64,000 nt of DNA from Epiperipatus broadwayi (GCA_028023455.1 JAQFVV010012405.1:6783334-6847333); one strand, 5' to 3'. Positions 43,910-56,103 are shown, counted from the first letter of the stretch. Numbers and translations are program-made. Notes: generated from the letters alone by a model not told the origin.

Positions 43910-44480
43910 ATAAAATTGTATGTGGAAATAGTAAATTGTTTGGAAATAAGAAAATTGCTTAGAAAAGGAGTGCTACATTGAATAATTTATTAAATAATAC
44001 AAAAGAAATTTTTGATAGAAAGACTATTCCTGGTGTAGTATATTTTATTCCTTGTTTATTTGTAAGAACGTTTACATAGGTCAAAGTAGTTTTTGTTTAA
44101 ATGAAAGAATAAAGGTTCATAAAAGTAGAGTTAAAAATAGATATCTTAGTTCTGCTTTGTATGTCCATGAAAAAGATACAGGCCACACTATTGATTTTGA
44201 TGAAGCTAAGGTTGTCTTCTTTGAGAGAAATGAAATCAAAAGAAGAATTAAAGAATCTTTATTATTGAAAATTTATTATTCTGAAGCAATTAACTTATTT
44301 AAGAGTTTTTTTAATATTAAGGGTGGATGGGAAGTGAATGGATTTGTGGGTAATGTTTAATATTACATATATATATTGTGTAGTTTTTGTAGTTCTTTAC
44401 ACTTGAGAAGTCTGCTTGTGGCAGTGAAACCTTTGGTAGTGTTTTAATATTATTTTTATGTTGGTCTGGATTTGGGTGAT
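43910..44480 (+). pseudogene. Penelope-like element 3' end (GIY-YIG + hammerhead-like 3' UTR), copy D1
   Basis: Near 44030 the frame reads GVVYFIPCLF (the GVY part). A frameshift follows, then 44052-44360 gives VYIGQSSFCLNERIKVHKSR, HEKDTGHTIDFDEAKVVFFE and RRIKESLLLKIYYSEAIN, stopping soon after GGWEVNGF. That is YIG, the conserved H...GH.IDF block and the final (R)xxKExxxI motif of a PLE endonuclease. The second catalytic Glu is kept (IKESLL). The 3' UTR has a hammerhead-like fold at 44397-44440. RT is absent: a 5'-truncated copy inserted in a TA tract of repeat L. A second copy lies at 63468-63860. Confidence 0.8.
44397..44441 (+). ncRNA. Hammerhead-like motif in PLE 3' UTR (D1)
   Basis: ACAC before the core and GTGT after it can form stem I. 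TTGAGAAG stands where CTGATGAG is expected. CTGC-TTGTG-GCAG is a clean stem II. TGAAACC follows, then TTT and GGTA, giving a 2-3 bp stem III closed by A-U and the cleavage dinucleotide TA. If TTGAGAA is aligned to CUGANGA, C3 and G8, which pair in the ribozyme, have both changed (to U and A), keeping a pair. One base is missing before GAAA. The same layout at 63742-63790 shows it is a family trait. Confidence 0.45.
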
Positions 44481-44496
44481 TTTAATTATATATATA

Positions 44497-47400
44497 TTCT
44501 AACCTCTCCCACCGCTCGTCCTCTCTCTTCTCCAAAATTATACTGTTTAAATATTATTACGAATATATATTCCGGGTTCTAGCTCAGTTACCAAATAAAT
44601 AAATGAAATATCCAGCATTAATTAAAAATGACTACTAGCTCTAATCTTTAAAATACAAATACGGTTATATTTTTAAAATGAATTAACAAATATTTACTAT
44701 TTTCATGAGACATGGAGTGACGATACGGGGAACGAGATAGACTACATTGAGATATTATCCACACGATACTATCTCAATGGCATAAGAACACTATTCCCAT
44801 TTTTACTATACCAAATAACTAACTCATAGTATTCTTACGACTTTCTAAGCTCTATTCATTACGATTAAAATAATAATCATGTCTTAATATTCTTTGTAAT
44901 AAGAATCTAGCTCAATTAAATAAAAATGAAGAAAATGAATAAAATAAAATAAATAAAATCTCAGGTTCATAAATTGTATTCTAACTGATTTAAAATTACG
45001 GTAGTAAACTATGAAAAGGGAATTTTATGTCATAATCTACTACACAGCAACTAACAATAATAAATAATAATAATAACAACAATAGTATAATATAATCTTA
45101 TTTCTTCCTAAATTGAAATAAATAAATACGTACGTGGTAGTATTTTAATAATCTGACAACAGAATACATGTGGCAACATTAGCATATAATTTAATGTAAT
45201 ATTGTGGCAACCGACTTATGACCAATAAATAATATAAAATTATGATCTTTTAACTTTTTAATATACCAATAAATTCTCGAAATTCTTATAACACTTTTAT
45301 GTTTACCTTTTTGTGCAAAAACTATATGTCTGTTTCAATTATAAGTGTATCGTGATATCATGCATCCATGTGGAGAAATAACAACGAGGACACAAAATTT
45401 TAAAATAAATTTACAACAAAGTTTATTAATAACATAAACAAATAACAATATTTTACATTATGTACATTGGATATCCTTACTCTCCTATCACAAATTAGTT
45501 TACTAGTTTATAAAAAAAATGAAATCAAACTTCTATTTATTTTCCTAGTTAACTCTTATTTTTTAAATGCTTAAGAAAATACAGTATTATTATTATTGGA
45601 TTTCTTATTATGGTTATCTTGTTACAAAAATGCATTTCTCATATGATTATCATTAACACTTTGTATCCCTACTATTATTAAAATTATATTTTTAATTTTA
45701 CAAAATTTACATTCGTAGTAAACATCCTACAAAACATAAAATTCTAGTTTTATATTAGTTGTATGGAATCCTACAAATTCAAAACATTCTTCTACATTCG
45801 GTATTAAGTTTTATTGTTCATTATCCGATGTTTATTAATCTTAATATACTCATTCAAGCCTTACTTCGGATGATAATTACAACTATTAACATACCATGCA
45901 CAAATATATGTTTATTACACACTATTGAATTATTTTCTTAATAAATATGCAATATTTATTTTCTAAAATATTACTTAAAACATTCAAATTTTATTATCAC
46001 TTTTAAAAAAAAAAACTTTGTTTAGATTTCTCTCTAAAAATCTTATATTCATTTCCGAATTAATTTTTACAATGTATTATATGATTCTTTCTCTCTTTAT
46101 GATATTTTGGACTTTCAATTATAAAATTACACAATTCTAAACATTCCAGCAAATAAACTATTCTTACATAAACGATAACATATCTTCAGTTCTATTTTAT
46201 TCATTATTTCTTTGAAAATATCTCTCTGACGATGCAGATTCACAAAATAAGGATAGCGAATATAGATGCATAGGATCAAAATATAACTAGAATATTACTC
46301 ATCATAAACCTTGACAATAATGGCACAGTGAATTTAAAGACACTATAGAGGAGTGACCTTTACCTGTCTACCAACCTCTATTATAGGAGCGATGCTAAAG
46401 CTATTTTTTCAGCTTTATTATAACATCAAGAAGTTTAAAGATATGTAAAAACACTGTCCAAACTATATGTGTTCAGTGATAGGTCTTAGTTAACTATACT
46501 GAAATCACACAAACTAACTATGATCCAAATACTTTATTTTTCCTATTTCTTAACAAAAACATCATCTTGGTTTCCTCTCCACTAGTACTACCAAGTCACT
46601 ATCCGATCTTATTTCTCAAGATTTTTCTATACGGTACATCGACAAATTCCTATCTGCATTTCTAACAATAATAAAATTCATTTATTTCAAAACTATTCCG
46701 CTGTTCTTTAAGAAAATCTCTTTACTACTTTCCTCGTATATTTAATCATATACAAACTATTTTAAAATATCTGAATACTTTACAACATGAAAGTTCAAAA
46801 GAATCACACAATTGTTCTGTTAAATTATATTATTAATTATACTTTAAATAACTTATTGCATGCATATTCAGAATTACTCCTATCTCATAATATGTTTTAA
46901 AATGTTGTATAAAATGTGTACATATAATTTAAACTCTCACACATCATTCTTAATCAATAGACGATCTAAAAAAAAAATACATTATGCATTATAAATAAAT
47001 ATCAAAATTACCAAAACGATCTTTATCTTCTCGATCGCGTTCCGTAGGTTTCACCATCCCATTAATTCTTGTAGATATAAGACTTCCATACATACATTTT
47101 TATTTTTTAAAACAATATTTCTATCATTCTATTAAGCTATTATATTTAATTTTTTAATATTACTAAATTTATGTTTATATGTTTTCCCTAATCTCACATA
47201 GCATTTTATATTTTAAATATAATCAGAAAAAAAAATATTTAAATTATATTTACGGTACTTCTTTATCGAATTTTCTTGAAAATCGTTCATATTAAAGCTA
47301 AAAAAAAAAAATATTATTTTATTTCTTCTTCAGTCACTTAATGTTCTATTTTAAAGTAAAACAATTACTGCTCTGTTTGATAAATCTTCATAGACGACAA

Positions 47401-49145
47401 TCCTTGGTTTTAAAATAATTAATACTATTATTAATTCTTGATATCAATTAATCCTGTAAAGAAAAACGTCTACATATTCCCTTCTAATATTGTCTGCTAA
47501 TATTTTCCCGCGCGACTTTTACGATGCATCTTCTAGGTACTTTTATTAAATATTCAGTAAATTTTTCAGTTTCCATGGATCCATTTTCACTAAGTAATTT
47601 AAATTTCCATTTTCCAAATCAAGCCTTTCCTCCAATGAATACTTTGTAATATTTTAATTCTTCTTAGATAAAGTTTTTTCTTCGGTTCCTTTTGTATATA
47701 ACACAATAACTCTTTCATCTTATTCTATAACTTTTTCTTTATTTTAAAATTCTGGTACTATATTTTTAATAATGTTTTCCTTTAAAAGATAAACATTCTT
47801 TCTTCATTATACATTTACATAATTTTCTTTATAATAAAAACGCATATTAAATTTTTCCATAGAGAAGAATAAAATAACTTCAAAGTAGCCTTATAAAATT
47901 TGTGCGTCATACTTTTTTCCTGATGGCAAGTAACTTCTCTTTTAAGTTTTCATATAGTGTCCTAATTATATTTCTCTGAGTTACAATAATAAGTTTCTGG
48001 TTGAGCATAAATAAAGCTGTATTAAGGCACTTTCCAAATATTTTTCCCATAGCAATATTTTTAGGTATTTTTCCTTGTACTTCCATTTTACTGTAGGGTT
48101 TTTGGTTAAACTCGAATAAAATATCCTGGTAAGATAACTTTTAAAATTAGCAATCCATGTAGAGGCAGTCAAAATATTATATGTTAAAAAGAACTTTTAA
48201 AATAAATACAAAATTTTAAATTTATATCACTTTTTCAGCTACGGTGTTATCAGCTAACAATATATGTTACTTTCTCTTTCACTTACACATTACTTCTCCT
48301 TCCCGCTCCGTCTAATTCTTATATTTTGTCTGCTAATTTACCTCCGTTGATTGGTTAATGACTTTTTAGCATGAACAAATTTACACATTTTAGTTTTATA
48401 ACAGACTAGACTTTTAAAATAAAGAATTGATGACGTAATGTCTTAAAATATTACTTAGACTAGTATTTTTAAATTCAATTATAGTTTTATAAAAATCATT
48501 TAAGCTTTTAAAATAATTATTAAAACAATATTTAATACTTCCACTTTTACTTTAAGGATCGATAGCAATTATATTTAGTTTCATAATTCACAAACTTTTT
48601 TATTATTCTAACAAGTGTGTGTGTGAAGGTATATAATATACAGTCACGTGATTACTAACTTTATCAGATGATTTTTAATTTACGTCTCGGTCTAAATTAC
48701 CAAAACTGATATATTTTATAAAAAATTTGGAAAATAATTGAAACTTGTAGAACTAAATATAATTTTCATCATCCTAAAGTTTATTTTAAACTATACTCTA
48801 TTAATTTTGACTATTAAATATAATTATACACTACATCTAGCATTTATTTAATTTATTAGTTTTAAAATATTATACTCGAATTATTAATATACTTTTAACT
48901 ATTTATAGCTGTATTATTTTATATGGCCAGCTTTTACAACCATAAGCAAGAATATAATTAAGCTTTATTTAACTGTTTTCTTTTAAAATAATCCTTTACA
49001 TTTTTATATACCAGGTATTTTCAGCTTTAAATTGTACTATAAAATCTAATTATCCTATTATTATTTATATATCATACAAACATATCTTAAAATTTAAAAT
49101 TTTTTAGTAATTGACCTTTCTACCTTATTATGACTTACAGACAAG
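44497..49145 (-). other. 4.65 kb strand-skewed block between (TA)n tracts, probably an insertion
   Basis: Flanked by TATATATAT on the left and ATATATATAT on the right, and inserted between the two halves of repeat L. The plus strand is strongly C over G (for example 12 C and 3 G in 46141-46200, and 13 C and 4 G in 46681-46740), unlike its surroundings. No known frame. On the minus strand about 45440-45370 reads TTAATAAACTTTGTTGT, then TGTGTCCTCGTTG and TTCTCCACA, like a poly(A) site and LTR end (..CA) followed by TGG. The minus-strand left end is TGTGCCC. An LTR retroelement piece (long LTR plus leader) is my best guess. Low confidence. Confidence 0.35.
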
Positions 49146-49151
49146 GGCACA

Positions 49152-50799
49152 ATATATATATATTGAAACTGATATTTTAAATAATTTCATTAAGTAAAAT
49201 GACATTTAAAAATATAACTTAAAGTGGAAGTAATAATTTTGCTTACATTAAAAATGCAAAAAACAAAAAAATCAAAAGTAAAGGATTAATAGACATTTCT
49301 ATATTCTAAAGAAAGACATTATAATTAATTAACCTATGATACTAATATGTATATATAGAATGATAATATTGAAAGTCATTTATTGAGAAAAAAAGACATT
49401 TTAAAAGAGTAACTCACGTAGATAACTTTGCTTGGATTAAAAATCAAAAAGTCAAGAATTTCATTGACAATTATCTTTTAAGAGAAAAAGAAGAAATTGA
49501 AAAAACAAATCTTTTGAGATTAATTTAAAGATGTAATTAATTAATTGACTGACTAATTTTATTTTTTAAAAAAAAAATGAAAATGCCTTTATTATTAAAG
49601 CAGGGAAGTTTATGTATCTTCAAAATGGAATTAATTATGAAAGATGTTAATAATTTTGTTATTTTGACAAATTCAAATATGTTCAGAAATTATTATGCCA
49701 CATATATATGCGTGTGTATATATATCAATGTTTGACATATAGACACATGTAAGTTTAATCATTTATTTTATTATTTTATGACAATTCAAATATGTTTAGA
49801 AATTATTATGTCACATGTATGTGTGCATATATATATATATCAATGAGTGTCAAGTAAACATATTAATCATTTTTTATTATTAAATGTCATTTCAGCTCTC
49901 TGGATATATATATATGGTTTTATGCAAATCCTTTAGGTGGTATTGTAAATCATGATGTGATAGTTTTTTAATTGAATATTAATCAAAATCTGAATGCTTA
50001 ATTTTACACATATAGTCATATCCTAAACACCTTAATATCATTTTTTATTTATTAATAAACTTGTATTCTATTATTAAAATTATTCCAGTGGCTTAATTCT
50101 AAATATTTTTAGGATATTATATATTGCATCATCTCTTGATCTTAGTAACAGCAATAGGGCGTATGTTTTCTAAGCTAGATTCATGCATAATGGTCTGATA
50201 TATCAAAGGAGATCCATATTATTGCTTAGGGGCATCTAGATATCCTGCACTACATTTTATTTTAGTTTAGTCTCTATTTTTAATTTAAATTAAAATTGGC
50301 CAGTACTCGAATGGTACTAATTGGCCAGAGCATTGATGATGATCAGCATGTTTTAATCTCCCAGCATTATTGTTTTTATTATGATATATCCAGATGGATG
50401 AGCACTTAAGTTGGTGCATCCAAATTATGTTTAAATAATTGCTCCAAGCTGTCAAAGGCTAAGTAGTTGGCCTGGTCTACAGTAGATCCATTTCAAATCC
50501 AGCCATAAGATTGACTGTTGATTTATTTTATTATTGATTATTCATGATGATGAATGACTTATATTTATTTTAATGTTGGTGAATTTAGTTAATTATGCTT
50601 TTAGTGACTCTAGTGAATTAACTTAGTTGATCTCTCAATGAGATATCAAGATGATCTCATGCTCCTATATATGTTAGATATATTTTTTGATATTAAAATA
50701 TACTTTAAATTTCATTATTTAAAATAACTTGTTGAACTGGAGTTGATGATGATTTTCCATCAGTCCAGGTTAACCCCAATTTGTCCCCATCCTGTTACA
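49152..50799 (+). mobile_element. Repeat L, copy 2, 3' part
   Basis: Aligns with 30460-32140: GACAAATTCAAATATGTTCA, AAATTATTCCAGTGGCTTAA, TGCATCATCTCTTGATC, ATATCCAGATGGATGAGC and GTTGGTGCATCCAAATTA are shared. Ends CCTGTTACA (50791-50799), the complement of the TGTAACAGG start of copy 1. With 42755-43805 it makes one L element split by 5.3 kb of later insertions. Confidence 0.65.
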
Positions 50800-51429
50800 A
50801 TGTATTTGAATTAACTGTAAATGCTGTCCAGTGAATTAGTCAAGAAATTCTCATTGAATGCTTTAAAATACATACCGCCATATTCATGACTGAGAACTTA
50901 CTGAACTGATTTTGCTGCATTTTGAAACATGGCCTACCAATGTTATTAAGCAGGACAGCTGGCTGGATAATTTTGAAATATTTCATTGTCATTGATATCT
51001 AAAACATGAAGAAAATTCATTTGTTAAAAATCAGTTGTGAGAATTGATCAATAAACAAATACACAAGCAGTATTTCTAATTTAAATAAGACCAATAGATG
51101 ACCATCATGAGAAATGTATTTTAATTCTATTTTTTCCAACTTATTGGAATCATTAATATAGATATGAATACATATTTAAATCTGTAATTACCAATTTATC
51201 AATAAGTCAGAAGTATATTGACATAATGTGTTAACAAATCTCTATCTGATGCAATATTAAAAATATTGACATCTAAGCTAAAATATGACTGTATTTAAAA
51301 TAAACAATAAACTGGCATAAATTAATCCAGAAATAGGCAAAGTTTTCAGGCCATCCCTTATTTACATAAATCTGGCTTACAGTAAATTAGGATTAACATC
51401 AACAATATTTAGCAGTCGAGATTAGGATA
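50800..51429. other. AT-rich sequence without a recognised gene
   Basis: No coding frame or repeat identified. Confidence 0.45.
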
Positions 51430-51540
51430 TATAAAGTTCTGAAGAAGATTGCTGAGGCAATCAAAACTGTAGACTGTAAAGGAGGGGGGTAAATAAAGCA
51501 TTGTGTAACAATAGTAAAGTGCATGGATGATTTAGCATAT
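51430..51540 (+). mobile_element. Palindrome family B, half copy with hammerhead-like core
   Basis: Right half of the family B element reversed relative to 37541: GGTAAATAAAGCATTGTGTA and AGTAAAGTGCATGGATGAT. At 51439-51467: CTGAAGA, A, GATTGC, loop TGAG, GCAATC, then AAAAC. Stem II is a perfect 6 bp hairpin, but G of GAAA has become A. Stems I and III are not obvious. Confidence 0.5.
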
Positions 51541-51964
51541 ATGCTAATATCTAGCCTACATAATATGGAAACCTCAAATAAGTTTAAATAATATCAGCCA
51601 ATAAATCTGTACTTTAAAATTATTTCAAATATTGGCACTATTATAAAATACTCTGACCAATCAGTTTTTCCAAAATAATTATTTCATGGCTTAGAAACAC
51701 TTTTCTTTATTTAAATGCAGTGTCATTTGATAGCATCTAATGTAGAATATCAAATCCTATTTTCTATATATATTATCAAGATTTGTTTTTATTTTGTATC
51801 TCTTTCAACTTAAATCATATTGCAAACATCTGTTAGTTCAATAATCAGATCGCTCTTTCTCATTCTGGATGCCTTTCTTTGAAATATCCATTTCACTTAA
51901 ATTTTAACTTGATATACATATTTTTTAGATCTATTTATATATTTCAAATGTTTATTCCATCATA

Positions 51965-52062
51965 GATTCTTGAAACATATGTCCAAAGACATGTGAAAAA
52001 TATAAATTACTCTCGAGATACACATTACTGCTGAATCAGTACTCATTAATTGGCTCATATCA
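51965..52062. mobile_element. Family P, strongly diverged left-arm relic
   Basis: AAAGACATGTGAAAAATATA, then GATACACATTACTGCTGAAT and CAGTACTCATTAATTGG follow the order of the P left arm (hammerhead region GCTGAACCAGCACTCATCAG). The core box reads TTAATGA, so it is dead. Confidence 0.45.
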
Positions 52063-52114
52063 CAATCTTTTGCACATATTTTTAACATTTGTTTAATATT
52101 ATATATACATAATT

Positions 52115-52206
52115 TGAAATAAGTAATAAGTGCAGCCAAAGTGAGGTTAAACTAAATTCATTTATTAATCTGCTGAGTTAATTGTCAACGCAGGATATCT
52201 GTTTCA
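52115..52206. repeat. Left inverted arm of Penelope-like element 3
   Basis: AATAAGTAATAAGTGCAG...ATTAATCTGCTGAGTTAA...TATCTGTTTCAAA is the reverse complement, with differences, of 52705-52800. Confidence 0.7.
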
Positions 52207-52600
52207 AACTGAAGACTTCAATATTGGCTTCAGATGCCTTCCATTAATTCAAAGGATAAAGTTTGTAGTGATGACAAGGCACAATTAGTATATGCCGTAA
52301 ACTGCCCATCCTGCAATAGCAAATACTATGGTGAGACTCAAGCCAACTTAAAATCAAGAATTTCTCAACATGCCTATTTATATAATAGAGCAAAAATGAA
52401 TCCATTATACAGCTGTATTTTTGGAGCATTAGAGACTTGCCGACCATATTTTTAAACCCACATTTGCTATGATTGTATGCCTCTAGAGTAACCACAAAAA
52501 ATATAAGATTAAAGAGGCTTGGCACATAATAATACAATCCAATAGTGTTTGTGTCAATAGACATTGGTCGTTTAATCTGACAATGTAAGTGGCACTTCAC
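52207..52600 (+). pseudogene. Penelope-like element 3: GIY-YIG fragment between inverted arms
   Basis: The frame from 52234 gives AQLVYAVNCPSCNSKYYGET and LKSRISQHAYL. This is the VY...YYG (GIY-YIG) motif with the C-x2-C insertion of PLEs, followed by the conserved basic RxSxH helix. It stops at 52455. Beyond it 52485-52570 reads RLKEAWHIIIQ and NRHWSFNL in another frame, the Glu-containing end of the domain. The middle (H...GH.IDF) is lost or scrambled. RT is absent. Flanking inverted arms (52115-52206 and 52705-52800) define an element of about 690 bp, much like PLE 1 and PLE 2. Dead copy. Confidence 0.75.
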
Positions 52601-52704
52601 AATCACCTTTTTTATACATGCAATCATGCAAATTTTTTGAACATCCAAGTTTAATCTTTTATAATCAGAATTACTACCACACTCTGCTAATTATCTACCA
52701 GGTA

Positions 52705-52800
52705 TGCTTTGAAACAGGTACTCTGTGTTGAAAGTTAACTCAGCAGATTAATAAATAAATGTATTTTAACTTCACTTTGACCATAATTATTACTTACATC
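52705..52800. repeat. Right inverted arm of Penelope-like element 3
   Basis: TTTGAAACAGGTACTCTGTG, TTAACTCAGCAGATTAATAA and TAACTTCACTTTGACC pair with the left arm. Confidence 0.7.
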
Positions 52801-53785
52801 TAATTACATATTTTCTATGGATTTAAACTTCTGTTTTTCATATTATATACATAGAAATTTACTATAGTTTCATTATAAGTACCAAATTGTCTGTACTCAC
52901 AACTTTGACACAAACTCCTTTATAAAAATATATTATTGATTTTTACTGACAATTTACTAGAGATTATCCTTAGTCCAAATATATTCCTTAATTTTCAATT
53001 AATCATATGTGTGTATTGCTATATAAATATCAACAAATGAGTTTCCTTACACTTGTCGACAGATTCAATACCTTTCACTGCACTATCCTTGCACAAGGTA
53101 TGGTTTTTATTCTCCTTTAGTACCTTGTAAAAAGGTATGTGATCTTTTGCACTGTAATATATTTTTAAGTTTTGTTTTTATCTCGGGGGATCTTTTACCT
53201 TAACTCAATCATATCACAAGCATCAAGCAGTCCAGAAGACAAACTAACCTCTCACATTATGGATGCATTTTTAAAACATCCATTTCACTTATGTCAAATG
53301 ACAATATATTATTAATAACTGAATGGCTGATGTTTAGTAAGTCGTGATGTTTGAACCCCAGATGTGACAAGTTGAATTTGAATCTAGAAACTTTTAGTTA
53401 TGAGATTCTCATTCTTCTAATGCTAAAACGCAAAGATTATACACTCATATTTCAGTCTTGAGAATTTGTAAATGCATTTAGGGATAAACATTGTTATTGA
53501 AGGTCCCAAGAAGTTGAAAGCAATTCATAAATGAAAACAAAATATGATGCAAGAAAAAATTGGACATAAATATTTCTGCTGGAATGAATGTTATTTTGAC
53601 TATAGGCATATTGAATGACCCAGGTTTCAAATAATTATTGAAATTGGAGGAATGGCTGTTAGATAGCACAAATAATTGATTAATAAAATGTAAAACATGT
53701 ATATATAATAAACTATGTTGTTTTAATTTAATTTCTAATAAAATAATTATAGTTTTATATAAGTAAATTTTAATATCATTTTTTG
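52801..53785. other. AT-rich sequence without a recognised gene
   Basis: No supported frame or RNA. GCACAAGGTATG (53093-53104) and TACCTTGTAAAAAGGTATG nearby form a small partial inverted repeat. Confidence 0.45.
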
Positions 53786-53882
53786 TATAGTTTGGATTAG
53801 TAGAGAGACAAATTGTGAATCCATGATATGTGGATTCCCCCACTTCTGGTGTTTAAACTTCTTATGAACACCTGACCAGTAA
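53786..53882 (+). mobile_element. SINE-like repeat S2, partial copy
   Basis: GGATTAGTAGAGAG head and GTTTAAACTTCTTATGAACA tail. It directly precedes the trinucleotide microsatellite. Confidence 0.5.
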
Positions 53883-53891
53883 ACTGTTTGA

Positions 53892-54018
53892 TTATTATTA
53901 CTACTGCTACTGTTACAGCTGCTGCTGCTGCTACTACTATCACCACTACCACTGCTACTGCTAGTGTTACCACCACTACCACTCACACTGCTACCACCAC
54001 TATTACCACTACTAGTAG
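53892..54018. repeat. Interrupted trinucleotide microsatellite (ACT/GCT/ACC)n
   Basis: About 125 bp of ACT, GCT and ACC triplets. The Ser/Gly-rich or Val/Ala-rich open frames on the minus strand come only from this repeat. Confidence 0.9.
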
Positions 54019-55976
54019 TTTTAAAAGGTCTTTTATTTGATCTATATTTTATTTACATGTTACGAATGTTGTTACATAATTGAAAACAAACAAGCAAAGG
54101 TTAGAAGAGAAATAAAAATGAAAAAAAATTAGGATTTGAAAAATTTCCTAAGAATACATTAATAATGAGTATGCTATCTAATAATAGTTGTGATGATTTA
54201 CTGTAAAAGCCCATCGCTGATTTGGTTTAAGGGTTATGGTGGTGTGAATAAATTTATGAGGCTATAGGTGGCATTGACAATATCCATTGGGGCCAAAGAA
54301 TGATCTCTCGTTTAAATGTAAATATAGATAAAACTAGGGTAGAAATAGATTTTTAAAAATAGTAAATAGCTATTTTCAAATCAAAGATCTCTTCAGTGTC
54401 TCATAGAAGAGCAATAAAGGAAAGGACAGTTCTTATGCCTGCCATTGGATATGTAGTAAGGATTTGAGTGTATTCCATCCCTGTTTTTTGTTTACCTAAG
54501 AATATATAGGTACCTATTTCCAGGCCATTGTTGGATAGTTAGCTTGGATGGCTATAGGTAAGCTATCTGATTAAAAAATTATAGATTTTTGAGAAAAAAA
54601 CACTTAATCTGGTTCAAGGACATAGGAATAGCAATTGAATGTTTTACTTTACATCATGGTACTGTTTATAATTTAAATATATCCCTATTTCAATAATAAC
54701 ATTATTAAAAAAATATAGATGAGGAAAAAAGCATCATCATTACAATCCATTACCTTATGCAGTTTAGCACAGTGGTAGAGAGAATCTCTTTAAACACATT
54801 AATCAAAATATAATTTTTTCCAGCTGTATCTTTATTTTAAATGTTTCCATGTTCATTTCCATTGTGTATTTTTCTCAAAGATCATTCACACATACATATT
54901 CTTTCTACCTTTAAGAATACTTGATTTATGTTTCAGAAAAAGTCAATTTAGATAATAATAAACTTACTATGCTAGTTGGTGAATTTTGGTGAACAGTTTA
55001 TTTATATTCCTGATATTATGAGCAGATACTGCAAAAAGAATATATGGAAGAAATTTTAGGAATTAGCTTTTTTTGATTATTTTAATACCTCAAAGAAGAA
55101 TCAAAGCCTCCCCTTTTAGTTAGTAACAAACTCATTTCTGCAGATTAGCTATGTTGTGGAAAAAAGAGACTATTTGGACATGAAAGCTTTACTGTGTTTG
55201 GATTTGAACCCAAGTTTATACACCTGGTAAGTATTGGCTAATATGATCTTTGCAACATATATATATAAGTAGTGAAGTGCTATTATTCTGTCATTTCAAT
55301 TAAATCTTATTATTTTTTGTCCTGCATTGCTTAATACAATAAGATTGACAGACACTTAAACTCAAGTTCCATGGAGTGCAGTTTTAGCACTAATATTTCC
55401 AATAATTGAACATCTTGTGATTTTTCCATTATTTGAACATCTAATGATTTTTCATATAACAACAACAACAAAAATCAAATAGTTTATGAATTTTAATAGT
55501 TTCATTCAGCTTCATGAATTCATTATTTAGATGTTCTTTTATTAGAAAACAATTACTTGTGTTTTTTTCTTCTATTCCTTAACTAAAAAATATTTTAAAT
55601 TAACGTATTTTATTGATTTTAAATTTGTTGTAAGGCACAAAATAAAATGTTTAATTAAGTAACTAAAATATCATTTTTCTTCTCCATATCACTCTAGAAT
55701 TTTGTTTTATCTCATCTATATATCTCACATGTGGTCATATTCTAGGTCTTTTATAATCTTTTGAAATCCATTTTTAAGACTCCAGTTGTTCTATTGAATT
55801 GTACATTTTTATGCTTAAATTGGACTGCAATATTAAATGTTACAATAATGTCTAGTTACTTGCAATCTCTTATGACAAGTCTGAAAAATCACTTTGCATT
55901 TATTATAATAGATCTTTTTTTACTTTTCTTAAGAAAATATAAGACTGAAATTCTTTTTTATAATTATTCCTTTTTA
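54019..55976. other. AT-rich sequence without a recognised gene
   Basis: No coding frame. 55195-55250 has GATTTGAACCCAAG, a B-box-like complement that may be an old SINE head on the minus strand. Confidence 0.45.
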
Positions 55977-55988
55977 AATAATTAAACG

Positions 55989-56103
55989 AAGCGTCGGAGG
56001 TCGAGTGGTCAGAACAGCTTCCTTTCAAGCAGTTGTCCCGGGTTAGCGGGTTCGCTTCCCGGCCAATGCTATGACACATGAAATAAATAATAATAATAAT
56101 AAT
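55989..56103 (+). mobile_element. tRNA-derived SINE S1 with target-site duplication
   Basis: A box GGTCGAGTGGTCAG (55999-56012) and B box GGGTTCGCTTCCC (56048-56060), ending GCTATGACACATGAAATAAA and (AAT)n. The 12-base direct repeat AATAATTAAACG flanks it (55977-55988 and 56104-56115), the mark of LINE-driven insertion. The anticodon arm region (TTCCTTTCAAGCAG) no longer folds as a functional tRNA. Very short: the SINE is little more than the tRNA-like head and a tail. Confidence 0.85.

Noticed and set aside
44052-44360. Homing endonuclease or UvrC-type GIY-YIG protein
   Set aside because: The C-x2-C insertion in related frames here, the H...GH.IDF block and the neighbouring PLE reverse transcriptase sequence identify the Penelope type.
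52205-52720. GAAAC motifs in the arms of Penelope-like element 3 as ribozymes
   Set aside because: No CUGANGA box lies at a suitable distance.
53747-53986. Ser/Gly-rich and Val/Ala-rich frames
   Set aside because: Translation of the trinucleotide microsatellite at 53892-54018.
55989-56103. Functional tRNA gene
   Set aside because: A and B boxes are present, but the acceptor and anticodon arms do not pair and the sequence has a tail and a target duplication, as in a SINE.
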